Numbered from the stretch's first letter, positions 8,087 through 16,625 are shown. The stretch: 64,000 nt of DNA from Deinococcus cellulosilyticus NBRC 106333 = KACC 11606 (GCF_007990775.1 NZ_BJXB01000011.1:62001-126000), one strand, 5' to 3'. A program made the numbers and translations. The notes: a model not told the origin generated them from the letters alone.

Positions 8087-8808
8087 TATCTCTTCACACC
8101 CACATGCACCGCAGCCAATCCAAAGGAAAGCACCTGATAAGAGGTGGAAAAACCCGCTTCTTCCATCATGCGGCGCAGTTTCTCAGGCTCAGGGAAGGCC
8201 ATGATGGACTCGGGGAGGTAGGTGTAGGCGTTTTTCTTGCCAGACACCAGGGAACCCAGGGTGGGCAGCACCGTGCGGAAGTAGAACCGGACCAGCATCC
8301 CAAAAAATCCGGGTTGGGGTGGGGGAAACTCCAGGATGACTGCGCGGCCTCCGGGTTTCAGGACCCGGTGGAACTCCTGCAGACCACGCTCGTAATTGGC
8401 AAAGTTGCGGAAACCAAAAGCGCAGGTCAGGGCATCAAAACTGTTGTCTGCATAAGGCAAATTCAGGGCATCCCCTTCTTCAAGGGTGATGTCGATGTGC
8501 TGCTGTTTCGCTTTCAGGCGGCCCACTTCCAGCATGGCAGGGACAAAATCAGAGCCTGTGACCTGAACACTGGGGAGGGCTTTTTTGAGCATCAGGGCAA
8601 AGTCTGCCGTTCCCGTGGCCACATCCAGCACGCTGGCAGGACGGTTCTGCAGGGCCAGCTGGGTGGCGGTTTTGCGCCACGACTGATCGACACCCAGACT
8701 CATCAGGCGGTTGAGCAGGTCGTAACGGGGCGCGATGCTGCTGAACATCTCCTGGACCTGCCGGGGTTTCTCCTGGGACTCGCCCACCACGGGCTTGACA
8801 TCTTTCAC
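8086..8808 (-). CDS. ubiE: Demethylmenaquinone methyltransferase
   Basis: A 240-residue SAM-dependent methyltransferase of the UbiE/MenG family, acting in the last step of menaquinone synthesis. It has the family pattern VQEMFSSIAPRYDLLNRLMS, the SAM motif VLDVATGTADFAL and LTCAFGFRNF. Deinococcus makes menaquinone, so the MenG activity is the expected one. The start is set at GTG 8808 because TAGGCT lies 7 bases upstream; the longer ORF start at 8901 would add low-similarity residues encoded across the promoter. Confidence 0.92.
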   Translation of the reverse strand: MKDVKPVVGESQEKPRQVQEMFSSIAPRYDLLNRLMSLGVDQSWRKTATQLALQNRPASVLDVATGTADFALMLKKALPSVQVTGSDFVPAMLEVGRLKAKQQHIDITLEEGDALNLPYADNSFDALTCAFGFRNFANYERGLQEFHRVLKPGGRAVILEFPPPQPGFFGMLVRFYFRTVLPTLGSLVSGKKNAYTYLPESIMAFPEPEKLRRMMEEAGFSTSYQVLSFGLAAVHVGVKR

Positions 8809-8815
8809 AGCGTTT

Positions 8816-8821
8816 AGCCTA
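8816..8821 (-). promoter_or_regulatory. -10 box (TAGGCT) of ubiE
   Basis: TAGGCT lies 7 bases before GTG 8808 and marks a leaderless GTG start. Confidence 0.6.
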
Positions 8822-8864
8822 GCACATGGGTGGGGGACGAATGTTGGTTGGGGATGCTGAGGAA

Positions 8865-8960
8865 AGATCCCCCCTGCCTTGAAGGGTGCTTTGCACCCCA
8901 AGGCTGTCCCCCCTTCGGTAAAGGGGGACAGCTTCGAGCTTGCGAGAAGCAGGGGGATCT
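8865..8960. repeat. Inverted-end element H1 (MITE-like)
   Basis: A 96-bp element bounded by AGATCCCCCCTGC and GCAGGGGGATCT. Inside are three further hairpins, including GCTGTCCCCCCTT/AAGGGGGACAGC and TTCGAGCTTGCGAGAA. It resembles H2 at 10071-10199, on the other side of the M42 peptidase gene. No coding capacity. Confidence 0.8.
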
Positions 8961-8984
8961 GCCTTCAGTGCCCCAACAGGAGGT

Positions 8985-10028
8985 TCACCGGATAAAACGG
9001 TAATCCTGAATCCCCAGCACGTATTGCGCCATCAGTTCGATGGTGTTGTCCACATCGTCCAGATCCACAATTTCGTTGGGAGAGTGCATGTATCTGGAGG
9101 GGATGCTGAGGACCGCTCCGGGGACACCGCTGCGGATCAGGTGGATTTCATCGGCATCTGTTGCAGTGTGGTTCTTGGCGGCATTCAGGGTGTATTTGAG
9201 TTTGTGCTGGGTTGCAGCGTCCTGCAGGCCTTTTGCCACTGCCGGGTGGATGAACGGCCCCACCGTGATGGCGGTTCCACTGCCGAATTCACTTTCGCCC
9301 AGTTTCTTCACATTGATGCCCGGAGCCTTGCTTTCGAAGCACAGGTCCACGGTGAGTGCCAGATCGGGATTCAGGCTGTGGGCGGCCACGCGGGCACCCC
9401 AGGCCCCGATTTCCTCCTGGCTGCTGGCCACGGCCACCACACGCTCCTTGAAACCCAGTTCCTTCATGCGTTTCAATGCTTCGAGCACCACGTAGGCCCC
9501 GATGCGGTTGTCGAGGGCAGGGCTGATGATCTTGCGCCCGGAGAACAGCACAGGCTGCTCGATGCGGCCTGCAGTGCCCACCTTCACGCGGGTTTTGACT
9601 TCCTCTGCAGGGAGGGCAGCATCCAGCCACAGGTCATCAATTTTGCTGGCCTTGGAGCGCTCATCGGAATCCATCAGGTGAATGGCTTTCTTGCCGACCA
9701 CCGCCAGAATGTCTCCCTCTTCGGCCATCAGGCGGATGCGTTGCCCCACCAGCACCTGCGGGTCCCAGCCTCCGAGGCCCTGGAAGTAGATCAGGCCGTC
9801 ACTGTCCACGTGGGTCACAATGACCCCGATCTCGTCGATGTGTCCGGAGAGCATGATGGTGGTCTTTGCGTCTGGATTCAGGACGGCAAAACTGTTTCCA
9901 TACCTGTCCTTGTAGGTCTGGTCGGCAAAGGTGGCAGCCTCAGCGAGCCACACGGATGCAGCACGCTCTTCATAACCGGTGGGCCCTGCGGCCTCCAGCA
10001 GAGATTTCAGGAAAGTGATGTGGCTCAT
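8985..10028 (-). CDS. M42 family metallo-aminopeptidase
   Basis: A 347-residue M42 (glutamyl aminopeptidase/endoglucanase-like) peptidase that trims peptides in the cytoplasm as a large oligomer. Metal and catalytic positions visible include LSGHIDEIG, LDNRIGAYVVLE, the ASSQEEIGAWGA glutamates, the later DLCFES and HSPNEIVDLDD. Length is typical. ATG 10028 is preferred because TATATT lies 7 bases upstream; a TTG at 10037 would be inside the promoter. The gene is flanked by the two related inverted-end elements. Confidence 0.9.
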   Translation of the reverse strand: MSHITFLKSLLEAAGPTGYEERAASVWLAEAATFADQTYKDRYGNSFAVLNPDAKTTIMLSGHIDEIGVIVTHVDSDGLIYFQGLGGWDPQVLVGQRIRLMAEEGDILAVVGKKAIHLMDSDERSKASKIDDLWLDAALPAEEVKTRVKVGTAGRIEQPVLFSGRKIISPALDNRIGAYVVLEALKRMKELGFKERVVAVASSQEEIGAWGARVAAHSLNPDLALTVDLCFESKAPGINVKKLGESEFGSGTAITVGPFIHPAVAKGLQDAATQHKLKYTLNAAKNHTATDADEIHLIRSGVPGAVLSIPSRYMHSPNEIVDLDDVDNTIELMAQYVLGIQDYRFIR

Positions 10029-10035
10029 TGGGATC

Positions 10036-10041
10036 AATATA
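10036..10041 (-). promoter_or_regulatory. -10 box (TATATT) of the M42 peptidase gene
   Basis: TATATT lies 7 bases before ATG 10028, a leaderless spacing. Confidence 0.6.
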
Positions 10042-10070
10042 ACCTGTGAATTGGAGGGTGGGTGTGTTTC

Positions 10071-10199
10071 AGATCCCCCCTGCCTGTCGCTGATGCTCCA
10101 GGCTGTCCCCCCTTAAAGGGACGCATGCCAGGTCTCCTTTCGTTAAGGGGGACAGCCTCAAAGCAGTGCCAGAGGCCTGCTTTTGAAGCAGGGGGATCT
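10071..10199. repeat. Inverted-end element H2 (MITE-like)
   Basis: A 129-bp element with the same termini as H1 (AGATCCCCCCTGC and GCAGGGGGATCT) and the same inner GGCTGTCCCCCCTT and AAGGGGGACAGCC arms, but a longer middle. Its right end overlaps the last base of the sensor kinase stop codon. Confidence 0.8.
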
Positions 10200-11953
10200 T
10201 ACCCCGCAGGCAGCGTCACCGTCACCGTGGTGCCCTGCCCGATCTGGCTGTCGATGTGGTAACTGCCCCCTCTGGCCTCGATGCGTTCTTTCATCTGTTT
10301 GAGGCCCAGACCTCCGGCGGTGGTGACCCGTTCACCGACCAGATCGGGATCGAAGCCTTTGCCGTCATCTCCGACCATCAGGGTGACCGCTTCTCCTGCC
10401 ACCAGTGAAACCCACACCCTTTTGGCCTGGGAGTGCTTGGCGACGTTGTTCAGGCTTTCTTGCAGAATGCGGAAGATCACCGCTTCATCGCTGGGGGAGA
10501 GCGGCACCTCGCCCTGCACGTTCAGGTCGGTGAGGATGTTGTGCTGCTCTCCGAAGTCCGAAACGTATTTCTTGACGGTTTCAACCAGCCCGAAACGTTC
10601 CAGATCAATGGGCCTGAGGGCAAAGATGCTGCGCCGCACCTCCTTGATCTGCTCGCGCAGGGTCTGTTTGGAGAGCACGATCTCGTTGCGGGCTTTTTCG
10701 GGGTCCCGTTCCAGCAGGCGTTCTGCCAGATCCAGTTTGATTGCGGTGAAAGCGAGGCTCTGGGCAATGCCGTCGTGAATTTCACGGGCAATGCGGTTGC
10801 GCTCCTCGTTGATGGCCAGCTCTTCAGAGTAGAGGTAGGCACGGGCGTTGCGCACGGCAAGGGTCGCCTGATTGGCCATCAGGGCCAGGAGTTGCACTCC
10901 GGGTCCCTCCAGCGGGGTGTTGTGCTGGTAGGCAAGCACCAGCACGCCTTCCAGATGCTCTCCTTCCAGCATGGGCACCCCAATGGCGTGGCTTGCCCGG
11001 CTCAGCATGGTTTCGGAGGGGGCATCCCGGGTCATCAGGGGGGTGCGGGCCTCGGCCACATTTCTGGCAAAGGTGCTGACCGCTCCGCCCTGGTGGATCT
11101 GGCCGTTGAAGTCCCTGGCCCACACCAGACGGAGCACACTGTCCTGGTCCACCAGATAGGCAAAACCTGCTTCTGCACCGCTGCGCTCCATCATGCGGGT
11201 GAGCACGCTTTCCAGCAGCCGGTTCATGTTGCGCTCGGCCCGGATGGACTCATCCACCTGATAGAGGGTCATCAGGTCGCGGGTGCGCTGCTGTGCAGCC
11301 TCGATGGCCGTTCCCACTTCTCCAGAGAGGGCCTCCACCAGGGTGCGCTGTTCGCTGGTCATCTCCAGGTTGAATTTCAGGTAGGCCCCTCCCACCAGAC
11401 TGCCTGAGGAGTAGAAGGGCACTGCCAGCAGAATGCCGTTTTCTGCTCCCCGATGCTCAATCGTTCTGGGGATGTCGGTGGGGAACGTGTCAGGGTTGCT
11501 GTGCACGCTGCCGTTTTCTTCCACCACCCGGAAAACATTCCCGGAAAGGATCAGCATTCCAGACCTTGCTCCAGAGGCCTGCACCAGTCCGCGTGCAGCC
11601 ACATCCAGCACCTCCTCAAGGTCACTGGCTTCCGCAAGGCGTTTGATCAGCACCTGCACGGTGTCAAGCTCCTTGTACAGCCGTGCCTGTTCCAGTTCCA
11701 TGCGGGCCCGCACCTTGATCCCCTCCAGAATCCAGGCAATGGTGAAGTACGTGGCCAGCGGCCCCACCCCGCCATAGAACAACAGGCGGGCGATGGTGGC
11801 ATGGGGCTCCACCCACAGGCGCATCAGGGTTTCAAACCCCAGCACGGTCACCAGAATCAGGGGCGGCATCACATTGCGGGCCATCCGCACACTGCGGGAC
11901 AGCTGTTCAGGTTCACTGGCCGGGTGCAGGAAATCCAGGGGTTTCATGGTCAT
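10199..11953 (-). CDS. Sensor histidine kinase, NarL-partner type, two GAF domains
   Basis: A 584-residue kinase. Two membrane segments (about residues 28-48 and 55-76) are followed by two GAF-like domains (about 95-235 and 245-385), then a HisKA_3 dimerisation domain with REIHDGIAQS (phospho-accepting His393) and an HATPase domain with SLNNVAKHSQA and GDDGKGFDP. Such kinases normally pass phosphate to a LuxR-type response regulator, but none is adjacent, so the partner is elsewhere. The GAF domains suggest a small-molecule or redox signal. GGGAG lies 6 bases before ATG 11953. Confidence 0.88.
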   Translation of the reverse strand: MTMKPLDFLHPASEPEQLSRSVRMARNVMPPLILVTVLGFETLMRLWVEPHATIARLLFYGGVGPLATYFTIAWILEGIKVRARMELEQARLYKELDTVQVLIKRLAEASDLEEVLDVAARGLVQASGARSGMLILSGNVFRVVEENGSVHSNPDTFPTDIPRTIEHRGAENGILLAVPFYSSGSLVGGAYLKFNLEMTSEQRTLVEALSGEVGTAIEAAQQRTRDLMTLYQVDESIRAERNMNRLLESVLTRMMERSGAEAGFAYLVDQDSVLRLVWARDFNGQIHQGGAVSTFARNVAEARTPLMTRDAPSETMLSRASHAIGVPMLEGEHLEGVLVLAYQHNTPLEGPGVQLLALMANQATLAVRNARAYLYSEELAINEERNRIAREIHDGIAQSLAFTAIKLDLAERLLERDPEKARNEIVLSKQTLREQIKEVRRSIFALRPIDLERFGLVETVKKYVSDFGEQHNILTDLNVQGEVPLSPSDEAVIFRILQESLNNVAKHSQAKRVWVSLVAGEAVTLMVGDDGKGFDPDLVGERVTTAGGLGLKQMKERIEARGGSYHIDSQIGQGTTVTVTLPAG

Positions 11954-11971
11954 GGGTGCTCCCTTCGGGAG

Positions 11972-12116
11972 GCCGAGGGCCCAGTGCCGAGGGCCGAGGG
12001 CAAAAGAAAGCTTAAGCTTTCGCTGGATTCAGGAAGTGTTTGCTCTGATTGCCGTTTTTGGTGGTTGACATCGACAGAGAAGCTGGGCTGGAATCACGAT
12101 GCTCTCGGCTCTCGGC
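11972..12116. repeat. Heptad-flanked intergenic element B
   Basis: Left arm of four 7-bp units (GCCGAGG, GCCCAGT, GCCGAGG, GCCGAGG), a ~100-base core starting AAAAGAAAGCTTAAGC, and an inverted right arm GCTCTCGGCTCTCGGC. It lies between the sensor kinase and trmJ. Confidence 0.75.
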
Positions 12117-12124
12117 ATCAAATC

Positions 12125-12865
12125 TCAATCCTCAATCACAAACTTCTTGGTCTTCGCTGCCCAGAGGGCCTGTGCCCAGAGCCCCCGCAGCATGCGGATC
12201 TGTTCTTCGTTCATGCGGGCCTGATCGAAGACTTTGCGCATCTGACGCATCTTGTGCTTCACGCGGGGTTTGTCGGTGTACTGGACTTTCAGGAGGAAGT
12301 CTTCAAGCTGCTCATAAAAGCGTTCCATCTGCTCACGCGGAGCAATCTCTGTGGCCTCTGCAGGCTGGGTGACAGGGGCACCAGAGCTGCGGTCTGCTTG
12401 CATCAGTTCGTAACAGCACAGGAGCACCGCCTGGGCCAGGTTCAGGGAAGCGTAGTCCGAGGTGGGGATGCGCAGGATGGATTGGCAGCGGGCGAGTTCT
12501 TCGGTGGTGAGGCCCGATTCTTCTCTGCCAAAGACAATCCCCACTTTCTGGTATGAGGAGAGTAACGTTTTCACTTCTGAGGGAAAAATGGGTTCTGGGA
12601 GGTCGTCCCGCTGGCGGGCGGTGGTGCCCATCACGAAATCCAGGTCTGAAATGGCCTCCTCCAGCGTGTCCACGATGGGGGCCTGACGGATCAGGTCCTC
12701 GGCATGCACACTGAAAGCCAGGGCTTCGCTGTCCAGAACGTTGCATCTGGGGGCCACAATGCGCAGATCGGCAGCCCCCATGTTCTTCATGGCCCGTGCA
12801 GCGGAGCCGATGTTGCCAGGGGTCTTGGGGGAAACGAGAATCACACTCAGGGCAAAAGCCGACAT
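12125..12865 (-). CDS. trmJ: tRNA 2'-O-methyltransferase, TrmJ-like SPOUT enzyme
   Basis: A 246-residue SpoU/TrmH-superfamily methyltransferase that forms 2'-O-methyl C or U at tRNA position 32. The family start VILVSPKTPGNIGSAARAMKN, the GTTAR motif, VGIVFGREESGL and the knot region IPTSDYASLNLAQAV are all present. The extended C-terminus fits TrmJ better than TrmL. ATG 12865 has TAAACT 6 bases upstream. Closely related rRNA methylases remain possible. Confidence 0.87.
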   Translation of the reverse strand: MSAFALSVILVSPKTPGNIGSAARAMKNMGAADLRIVAPRCNVLDSEALAFSVHAEDLIRQAPIVDTLEEAISDLDFVMGTTARQRDDLPEPIFPSEVKTLLSSYQKVGIVFGREESGLTTEELARCQSILRIPTSDYASLNLAQAVLLCCYELMQADRSSGAPVTQPAEATEIAPREQMERFYEQLEDFLLKVQYTDKPRVKHKMRQMRKVFDQARMNEEQIRMLRGLWAQALWAAKTKKFVIED

Positions 12866-12871
12866 GGGAAG

Positions 12872-12877
12872 AGTTTA
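12872..12877 (-). promoter_or_regulatory. -10 box (TAAACT) of trmJ
   Basis: TAAACT lies 6 bases before ATG 12865, a leaderless spacing. Confidence 0.6.
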
Positions 12878-12927
12878 CAGTCTGCTGCCCCCAGTGAACA
12901 GTTTGGATGTCCTCTTTCTGTTCAGAG

Positions 12928-13074
12928 GCCGAGGGCCGAGAGCCAAGAGCCGAGGGCACAGCTTGAACAGCAGGGGTGGGTTTTAGGAAAAGGAATGTTT
13001 CTGGTTTTCCTCAACTTTAACCAGCAGCCACGAACTGTGAACTGAAAACTGTGAACTGAAAACTGTGAACTGTA
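12928..13074. repeat. Heptad-flanked intergenic element C, unlike ends
   Basis: Left arm GCCGAGG, GCCGAGA, GCCAAGA, GCCGAGG (12928-12955). Right arm of six units AACTGTG/AACTGAA/AACTGTA (13033-13074). The two arms belong to different heptad families. The last unit overlaps the -10 box of the hydrolase gene. Confidence 0.75.
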
Positions 13075-13078
13075 CACT
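13073..13078 (+). promoter_or_regulatory. -10 box (TACACT) of the hydrolase gene
   Basis: TACACT lies 6 bases before ATG 13085 and starts inside the heptad array, so the array also supplies the -35 region. Confidence 0.6.
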
Positions 13079-13084
13079 CTAAAC

Positions 13085-13804
13085 ATGATTCTGCTCTTGC
13101 ATGCTTTCCCACTGAACAGCCAGATGTACTCGCTTTTGCAGCAGGAACTTTACGATGCCGGAGAGGAAATTTGTGCTCCTGATTACCCGGGCTTTGGAGG
13201 TCAGGAAGAAACCATAGAAAGTCTGGATGGTTACGCCCAGCAACTGCTGAAGACCCTGCCAGAAGAGGGGATTGTGGGGCTGGGGCTCAGCATGGGTGGG
13301 TACCTGCTGATGCGCCTGCTGGATCTGGCCCCCGAACGCTTCAGGGGAGCCATTTTTGCCAACACCCGGATGGGGCAGGACACCCCGGAGGCCCGGCAAA
13401 ACCGCCTGAACATGGCCGAAAAGGTGCTCAAAGAGGGCGTGGAGTTCCTTCCACAGGCCATGCTTCAAGGACTCATAGGCAAGGATGCGCCAGAAGACAT
13501 TCAGGACAGTGTGAAAACCATGATTCTGCAGGCAAGCCCTGAAGGGGTGGCTGCAGCACAAAAGGCCATGGCAGACCGTCCTGACTCCCGTGAGGTGCTC
13601 TCGAAGCTTCAGATCCCTGTGCTGGTCATTGCAGGAAGCGAAGACACCCTGATCCCCCTGGAAGCCATGAAAGACCTTGCCGAGGTCACAAAAGGCAAAC
13701 TTGTGAAGCTGAAGACCGCGCACCTCAGCAACCTGCTGGACCCTGAGGGGTTCAATGGGGCGGTGCTGGATTTTCTGGAGGAACTGGAGACCACCGGGGA
13801 GTAG
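13085..13804 (+). CDS. Alpha/beta hydrolase
   Basis: A 239-residue cytoplasmic serine hydrolase. The oxyanion region LLHAFPLN, the nucleophile elbow GLSMGG (Ser69), the acid in GSEDTLIP and the catalytic histidine in AHLSNL are all visible, so it is probably active. The substrate is unknown; the family includes esterases, peptidases and carboxylesterase-like enzymes. It is followed 53 bases later by a PfpI-family gene on the same strand with its own -10 box. Confidence 0.85.
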   Translation: MILLLHAFPLNSQMYSLLQQELYDAGEEICAPDYPGFGGQEETIESLDGYAQQLLKTLPEEGIVGLGLSMGGYLLMRLLDLAPERFRGAIFANTRMGQDTPEARQNRLNMAEKVLKEGVEFLPQAMLQGLIGKDAPEDIQDSVKTMILQASPEGVAAAQKAMADRPDSREVLSKLQIPVLVIAGSEDTLIPLEAMKDLAEVTKGKLVKLKTAHLSNLLDPEGFNGAVLDFLEELETTGE

Positions 13805-13844
13805 GTGCGTCTAGGGCTTTGGTTTTCTCCTCATGGCTGTCCGG

Positions 13845-13850
13845 TAAACT
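13845..13850 (+). promoter_or_regulatory. -10 box (TAAACT) of the PfpI-family gene
   Basis: TAAACT lies 7 bases before ATG 13858 and decides that start over an in-frame ATG at 13819. Confidence 0.6.
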
Positions 13851-13857
13851 GTCCTCT

Positions 13858-14358
13858 ATGAAAATGATTGGTCTCTTGCTCGAAGACTACTTTGACGAAC
13901 GCGAAGTCATTTACCCTTATTACCGTGTGCAGGAAGCCGGTTTTGGTGTGGTGGTGATCGGCCCCAAAGTGGCTGCCTACCACGGCAAGACCCCTTACAG
14001 CATGGACGCCACCATTGCTGCCTCGGATGTGAACGCCGATGATCTGGTGGGTCTGATTGTTCCCGGGGGTTTTGCGCCAGACCGCATCCGCCGGGTCAAA
14101 GCCATGACCGACCTGATTCGCGAGATCGATGCCCAGAGGAAACCCCTCGGGGCCATCTGTCACGCCGGGTGGGCCCTGATCAGTGCAGGGGTGGTCAAAG
14201 GCCGCACGCTCACCGGGTTCAGTTCCATCAAAGAGGATCTGGTGAATGCGGGTGCAAACTACCTTGATGAACGGGTGGTCACCGATGGAAATCTGGTCAC
14301 GGCCCAGCACGCCGATGATCTGCCTGCCTTCACGAAGGCTTTTGTCGACCTGTTCTGA
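13858..14358 (+). CDS. DJ-1/PfpI family protein
   Basis: A 166-residue member of the DJ-1/PfpI superfamily, which contains deglycase/glyoxalase, chaperone and peptidase-like proteins. The nucleophile elbow AICHAGW holds Cys101; LIVPGGFAPDRIRR and an early acidic LLEDYFDERE are family features. The precise activity is not readable. Starting at 13858 rather than 13819 removes a non-conserved 13-residue extension. The gene ends at a long bidirectional terminator shared with glgA. Confidence 0.85.
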   Translation: MKMIGLLLEDYFDEREVIYPYYRVQEAGFGVVVIGPKVAAYHGKTPYSMDATIAASDVNADDLVGLIVPGGFAPDRIRRVKAMTDLIREIDAQRKPLGAICHAGWALISAGVVKGRTLTGFSSIKEDLVNAGANYLDERVVTDGNLVTAQHADDLPAFTKAFVDLF

Positions 14359-14361
14359 GAG

Positions 14362-14408
14362 AAGCGATAGGAGGGGAGGGCCACTGGCCCTCCCCTCCTA
14401 TCGCTTTT
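14362..14408. terminator. Bidirectional terminator between the PfpI gene and glgA
   Basis: A perfect 21-bp stem (14362-14382 with 14386-14406) with a 3-base loop and T-rich flanks, between convergent genes. Confidence 0.95.
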
Positions 14409-14413
14409 GTTGT

Positions 14414-15802
14414 TCAATCTTCCAGCAGTGTCCGGTACAGTGCAATGTACTCTGCAGCGGCCTTCTCCCAGGAGAAGTCCTGCTTCATGCCTTCCTGCAC
14501 CCGGTGGGCCCAGGCCTGGCGGTCCTCGTAGACTCCACGGGCTTCTTTGAGGACATTCCTGAGGGCCTGTGGGGTGGCGTCCCGGAAGCGGAAGCCGATG
14601 TGAGGGGGCACGGTGTCATGGAGCCCTCCAGTGTCGCGCACGATGGGCAGGGTCCCGTAGCGCATGCTGATCATCTGGCTCAGACCGCAGGGCTCGAAAC
14701 GGCTGGGCATCAGGAAGGCGTCTGCCCCGGCGTAGATGCGGTGTGAGAGGGCTTCCTGCATGCCCGTGCGGAACTTGAAGGAAGGGACATGCTCATCCAG
14801 CACGGTGAAGATGCCTTCCAGGTTGGCGTCTCCTCCTCCGAGGATCAGCACGTTCCAGTCTTCCAGGACTTCCTTCAGGAAGGGCAGGATCAGGTCCAGA
14901 CCTTTCTGGGTGGCAAGCCGGGTGACTGCAGCCAGGATGGGTTTGTCATCGAAGTTGAATTCTTCGCGCAGGGCTTTGGTGGCGGCCTGTTTTCCTGCGT
15001 AATCGCCAAACTGGATGATGTCCGGGTCCACCCTGGGGTCCCAGCGTTCGGTGTCGAGGCCGTTGAGGATGCCGCGCAGTTTGCCCTGGTACTGGCTCTG
15101 CCTGAGGATGCCTTCCAGCCCTTCTCCGTAAGTGGGGGTGGTGATTTCCTGGGCGTAGGTGGGGGACACGGTGGTGACCACATCGGCATAGCGAATCCCA
15201 GACTTGATGTAATTCACATCTCCGAAGAATTCGATTCCATCCGGGTGAACCAGATAAGAGGGCAGGTGGGTCCAGGACAGCACATCCTGAGGGCTCCAGC
15301 GGCCCTGGTGTTGCAGGTTGTGGATGGTGAAGGCCGTGCTGATGCCGTGAAGCCTGGGGTGGGGCGCAGCGTACTGGATCATGGCGGGCAGCAGGCCTGC
15401 ACCCCAGTCATGGGCGTGCAGCACATCCACATGGGGCAGGTGCAGCAGGGCATGCATGGCGGCCAGACAGAAGCGGGCGAAACGCTCAGGGTCGTTCTCG
15501 TACCCATAGAGTTTGGGGGTGTGGACCAGGGGGAAATTGAGGAAGTAATGGTTTACCCCATCGAGTTCCACCCGCCCAAGCACCACATCACCAATTCCGT
15601 ACACGTGGAAGGTCTTGATCACCTCGGGGGCTGTGGGGGTGTTGAGGGTCTCGTACCAGGGGCTCAGGGTGCTGGATTCATGCCCGTGTTTCTGCAGGGC
15701 GTAAGGGAGGGCTCCGGCGACATCGGCCAGACCTCCGGTTCTTGAAAAGGGAAACACCTCGGTGGAGACGTGCAGGACGTGCAATTTAGAATGCGGCATC
15801 AT
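14414..15802 (-). CDS. glgA: Glycogen synthase (ADP-glucose, GT5)
   Basis: A 462-residue GT5 starch/glycogen synthase that extends alpha-1,4-glucan from ADP-glucose. It has the N-terminal VSTEVFPFSRTGGLADV (an R in place of the common K of KTGGL), HDWGAGLLP, the C-terminal TRLATQKGLDL and the SRFEPCGLSQMISMRYGTLP motif. GAGGA lies upstream of ATG 15802. With the secreted pullulanase at 21196 it indicates alpha-glucan metabolism. Other glg genes are not in the window. Confidence 0.94.
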   Translation of the reverse strand: MMPHSKLHVLHVSTEVFPFSRTGGLADVAGALPYALQKHGHESSTLSPWYETLNTPTAPEVIKTFHVYGIGDVVLGRVELDGVNHYFLNFPLVHTPKLYGYENDPERFARFCLAAMHALLHLPHVDVLHAHDWGAGLLPAMIQYAAPHPRLHGISTAFTIHNLQHQGRWSPQDVLSWTHLPSYLVHPDGIEFFGDVNYIKSGIRYADVVTTVSPTYAQEITTPTYGEGLEGILRQSQYQGKLRGILNGLDTERWDPRVDPDIIQFGDYAGKQAATKALREEFNFDDKPILAAVTRLATQKGLDLILPFLKEVLEDWNVLILGGGDANLEGIFTVLDEHVPSFKFRTGMQEALSHRIYAGADAFLMPSRFEPCGLSQMISMRYGTLPIVRDTGGLHDTVPPHIGFRFRDATPQALRNVLKEARGVYEDRQAWAHRVQEGMKQDFSWEKAAAEYIALYRTLLED

Positions 15803-15962
15803 TCATCCTCGCTTCTGGGGGTGGCCCGGATGTTGGGCAACTTCTAGTCAGGGTACGCCAAACATGAGCAAAAACCAAGTTTGAAACGTTACATCTGCAA
15901 AGTCGGATGCGTGCATTCCCTGGGCAGTGTTCTGGTCTCCTGCAGGCGAGTCCGGGAAAAGA

Positions 15963-15991
15963 TTGACATTTTTTCATTTTGATGCTACTTT
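15963..15991 (+). promoter_or_regulatory. tRNA operon promoter
   Basis: TTGACA, 17 bases, then TACTTT, about 35 bases before the first tRNA. This is the best -35/-10 match in the window. Confidence 0.85.
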
Positions 15992-16025
15992 GGTTTTCGC
16001 CTGCGAGCACCGACAGACATGACGG

Positions 16026-16098
<73 letters not shown>

Positions 16099-16104
16099 TT
16101 TTGG

Positions 16105-16179
<75 letters not shown>

Positions 16180-16201
16180 CAAAAGACTGTGAAAGAAGCA
16201 T

Positions 16202-16231
16202 CCGGAATCGAAAGGTTCCGGTTGTTTCTTT
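16202..16231 (+). terminator. Terminator of the tRNA operon
   Basis: Stem CCGGAATC/GGTTCCGG with a GAAA loop, followed by TTGTTTCTTT. Confidence 0.85.
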
Positions 16232-16243
16232 AGGTGCAGCCAT

Positions 16244-16270
16244 AAAAAAACCCTGCCAGCAAGACAGGGG
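16244..16270 (-). terminator. Terminator of the 50-residue membrane peptide gene
   Basis: On the minus strand CCCTG...CAGGG with a 9-base loop, then seven T. Confidence 0.8.
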
Positions 16271-16289
16271 CCCAGAGGAGAAACAACCT

Positions 16290-16442
16290 TCAGCGGGTGG
16301 TGCTGAGGGGAAAAGGAGAGGCATCAGAGAGGTCGTGCATGTCCTGAAATGGTTTTTGCAGTGTGCGGTCCATCAAGAGGGCTGCGCCCAGAAATAGGGT
16401 TCCGATCAGTAAGCCAATCAAAAGTGAGATGAGGAATAACAT
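16290..16442 (-). CDS. Small single-span membrane protein, 50 residues
   Basis: A short ORF below usual length cut-offs. It begins MLFLISLLIGLLIGTLFLGA, one long hydrophobic segment (about residues 2-24), followed by a soluble tail with MDRTLQKPFQDMHDL. The gene call is supported by AAGGAGG 5 bases before ATG 16442 and by a terminator 20 bases after the stop. No family recognised. Such peptides often bind a larger membrane partner, but none is adjacent. Confidence 0.75.
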   Translation of the reverse strand: MLFLISLLIGLLIGTLFLGAALLMDRTLQKPFQDMHDLSDASPFPLSTTR

Positions 16443-16581
16443 GTGCCCCTCCTTTCTGATTTCAGGTTACTGCGAGGGACTGAAAGTTCACTGAAAAAGC
16501 CTGAGTCCTGTCTGAGACCTCCTGAATTGTTTCTGAGCATGGTTTTCTGGCTTGCATTCTGACACACTGCAGACGGTTTGA

Positions 16582-16606
16582 AACAAAAAAACCGGGCTCT
16601 GAAAGC
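16582..16606 (-). terminator. Terminator of the 110-residue protein gene
   Basis: Minus-strand stem CCGGGCTTTC/AGAGCCCGG type hairpin followed by TTTTTTT, just after the stop at 16626. Confidence 0.85.
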
Positions 16607-16625
16607 CCGGGACCCGGCTGCAAAA

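Noticed and set aside
8041..8100. The right half of element A as a tRNA or small RNA gene.
   Set aside because: No cloverleaf or promoter was found; it fits better as part of the heptad-flanked repeat family.
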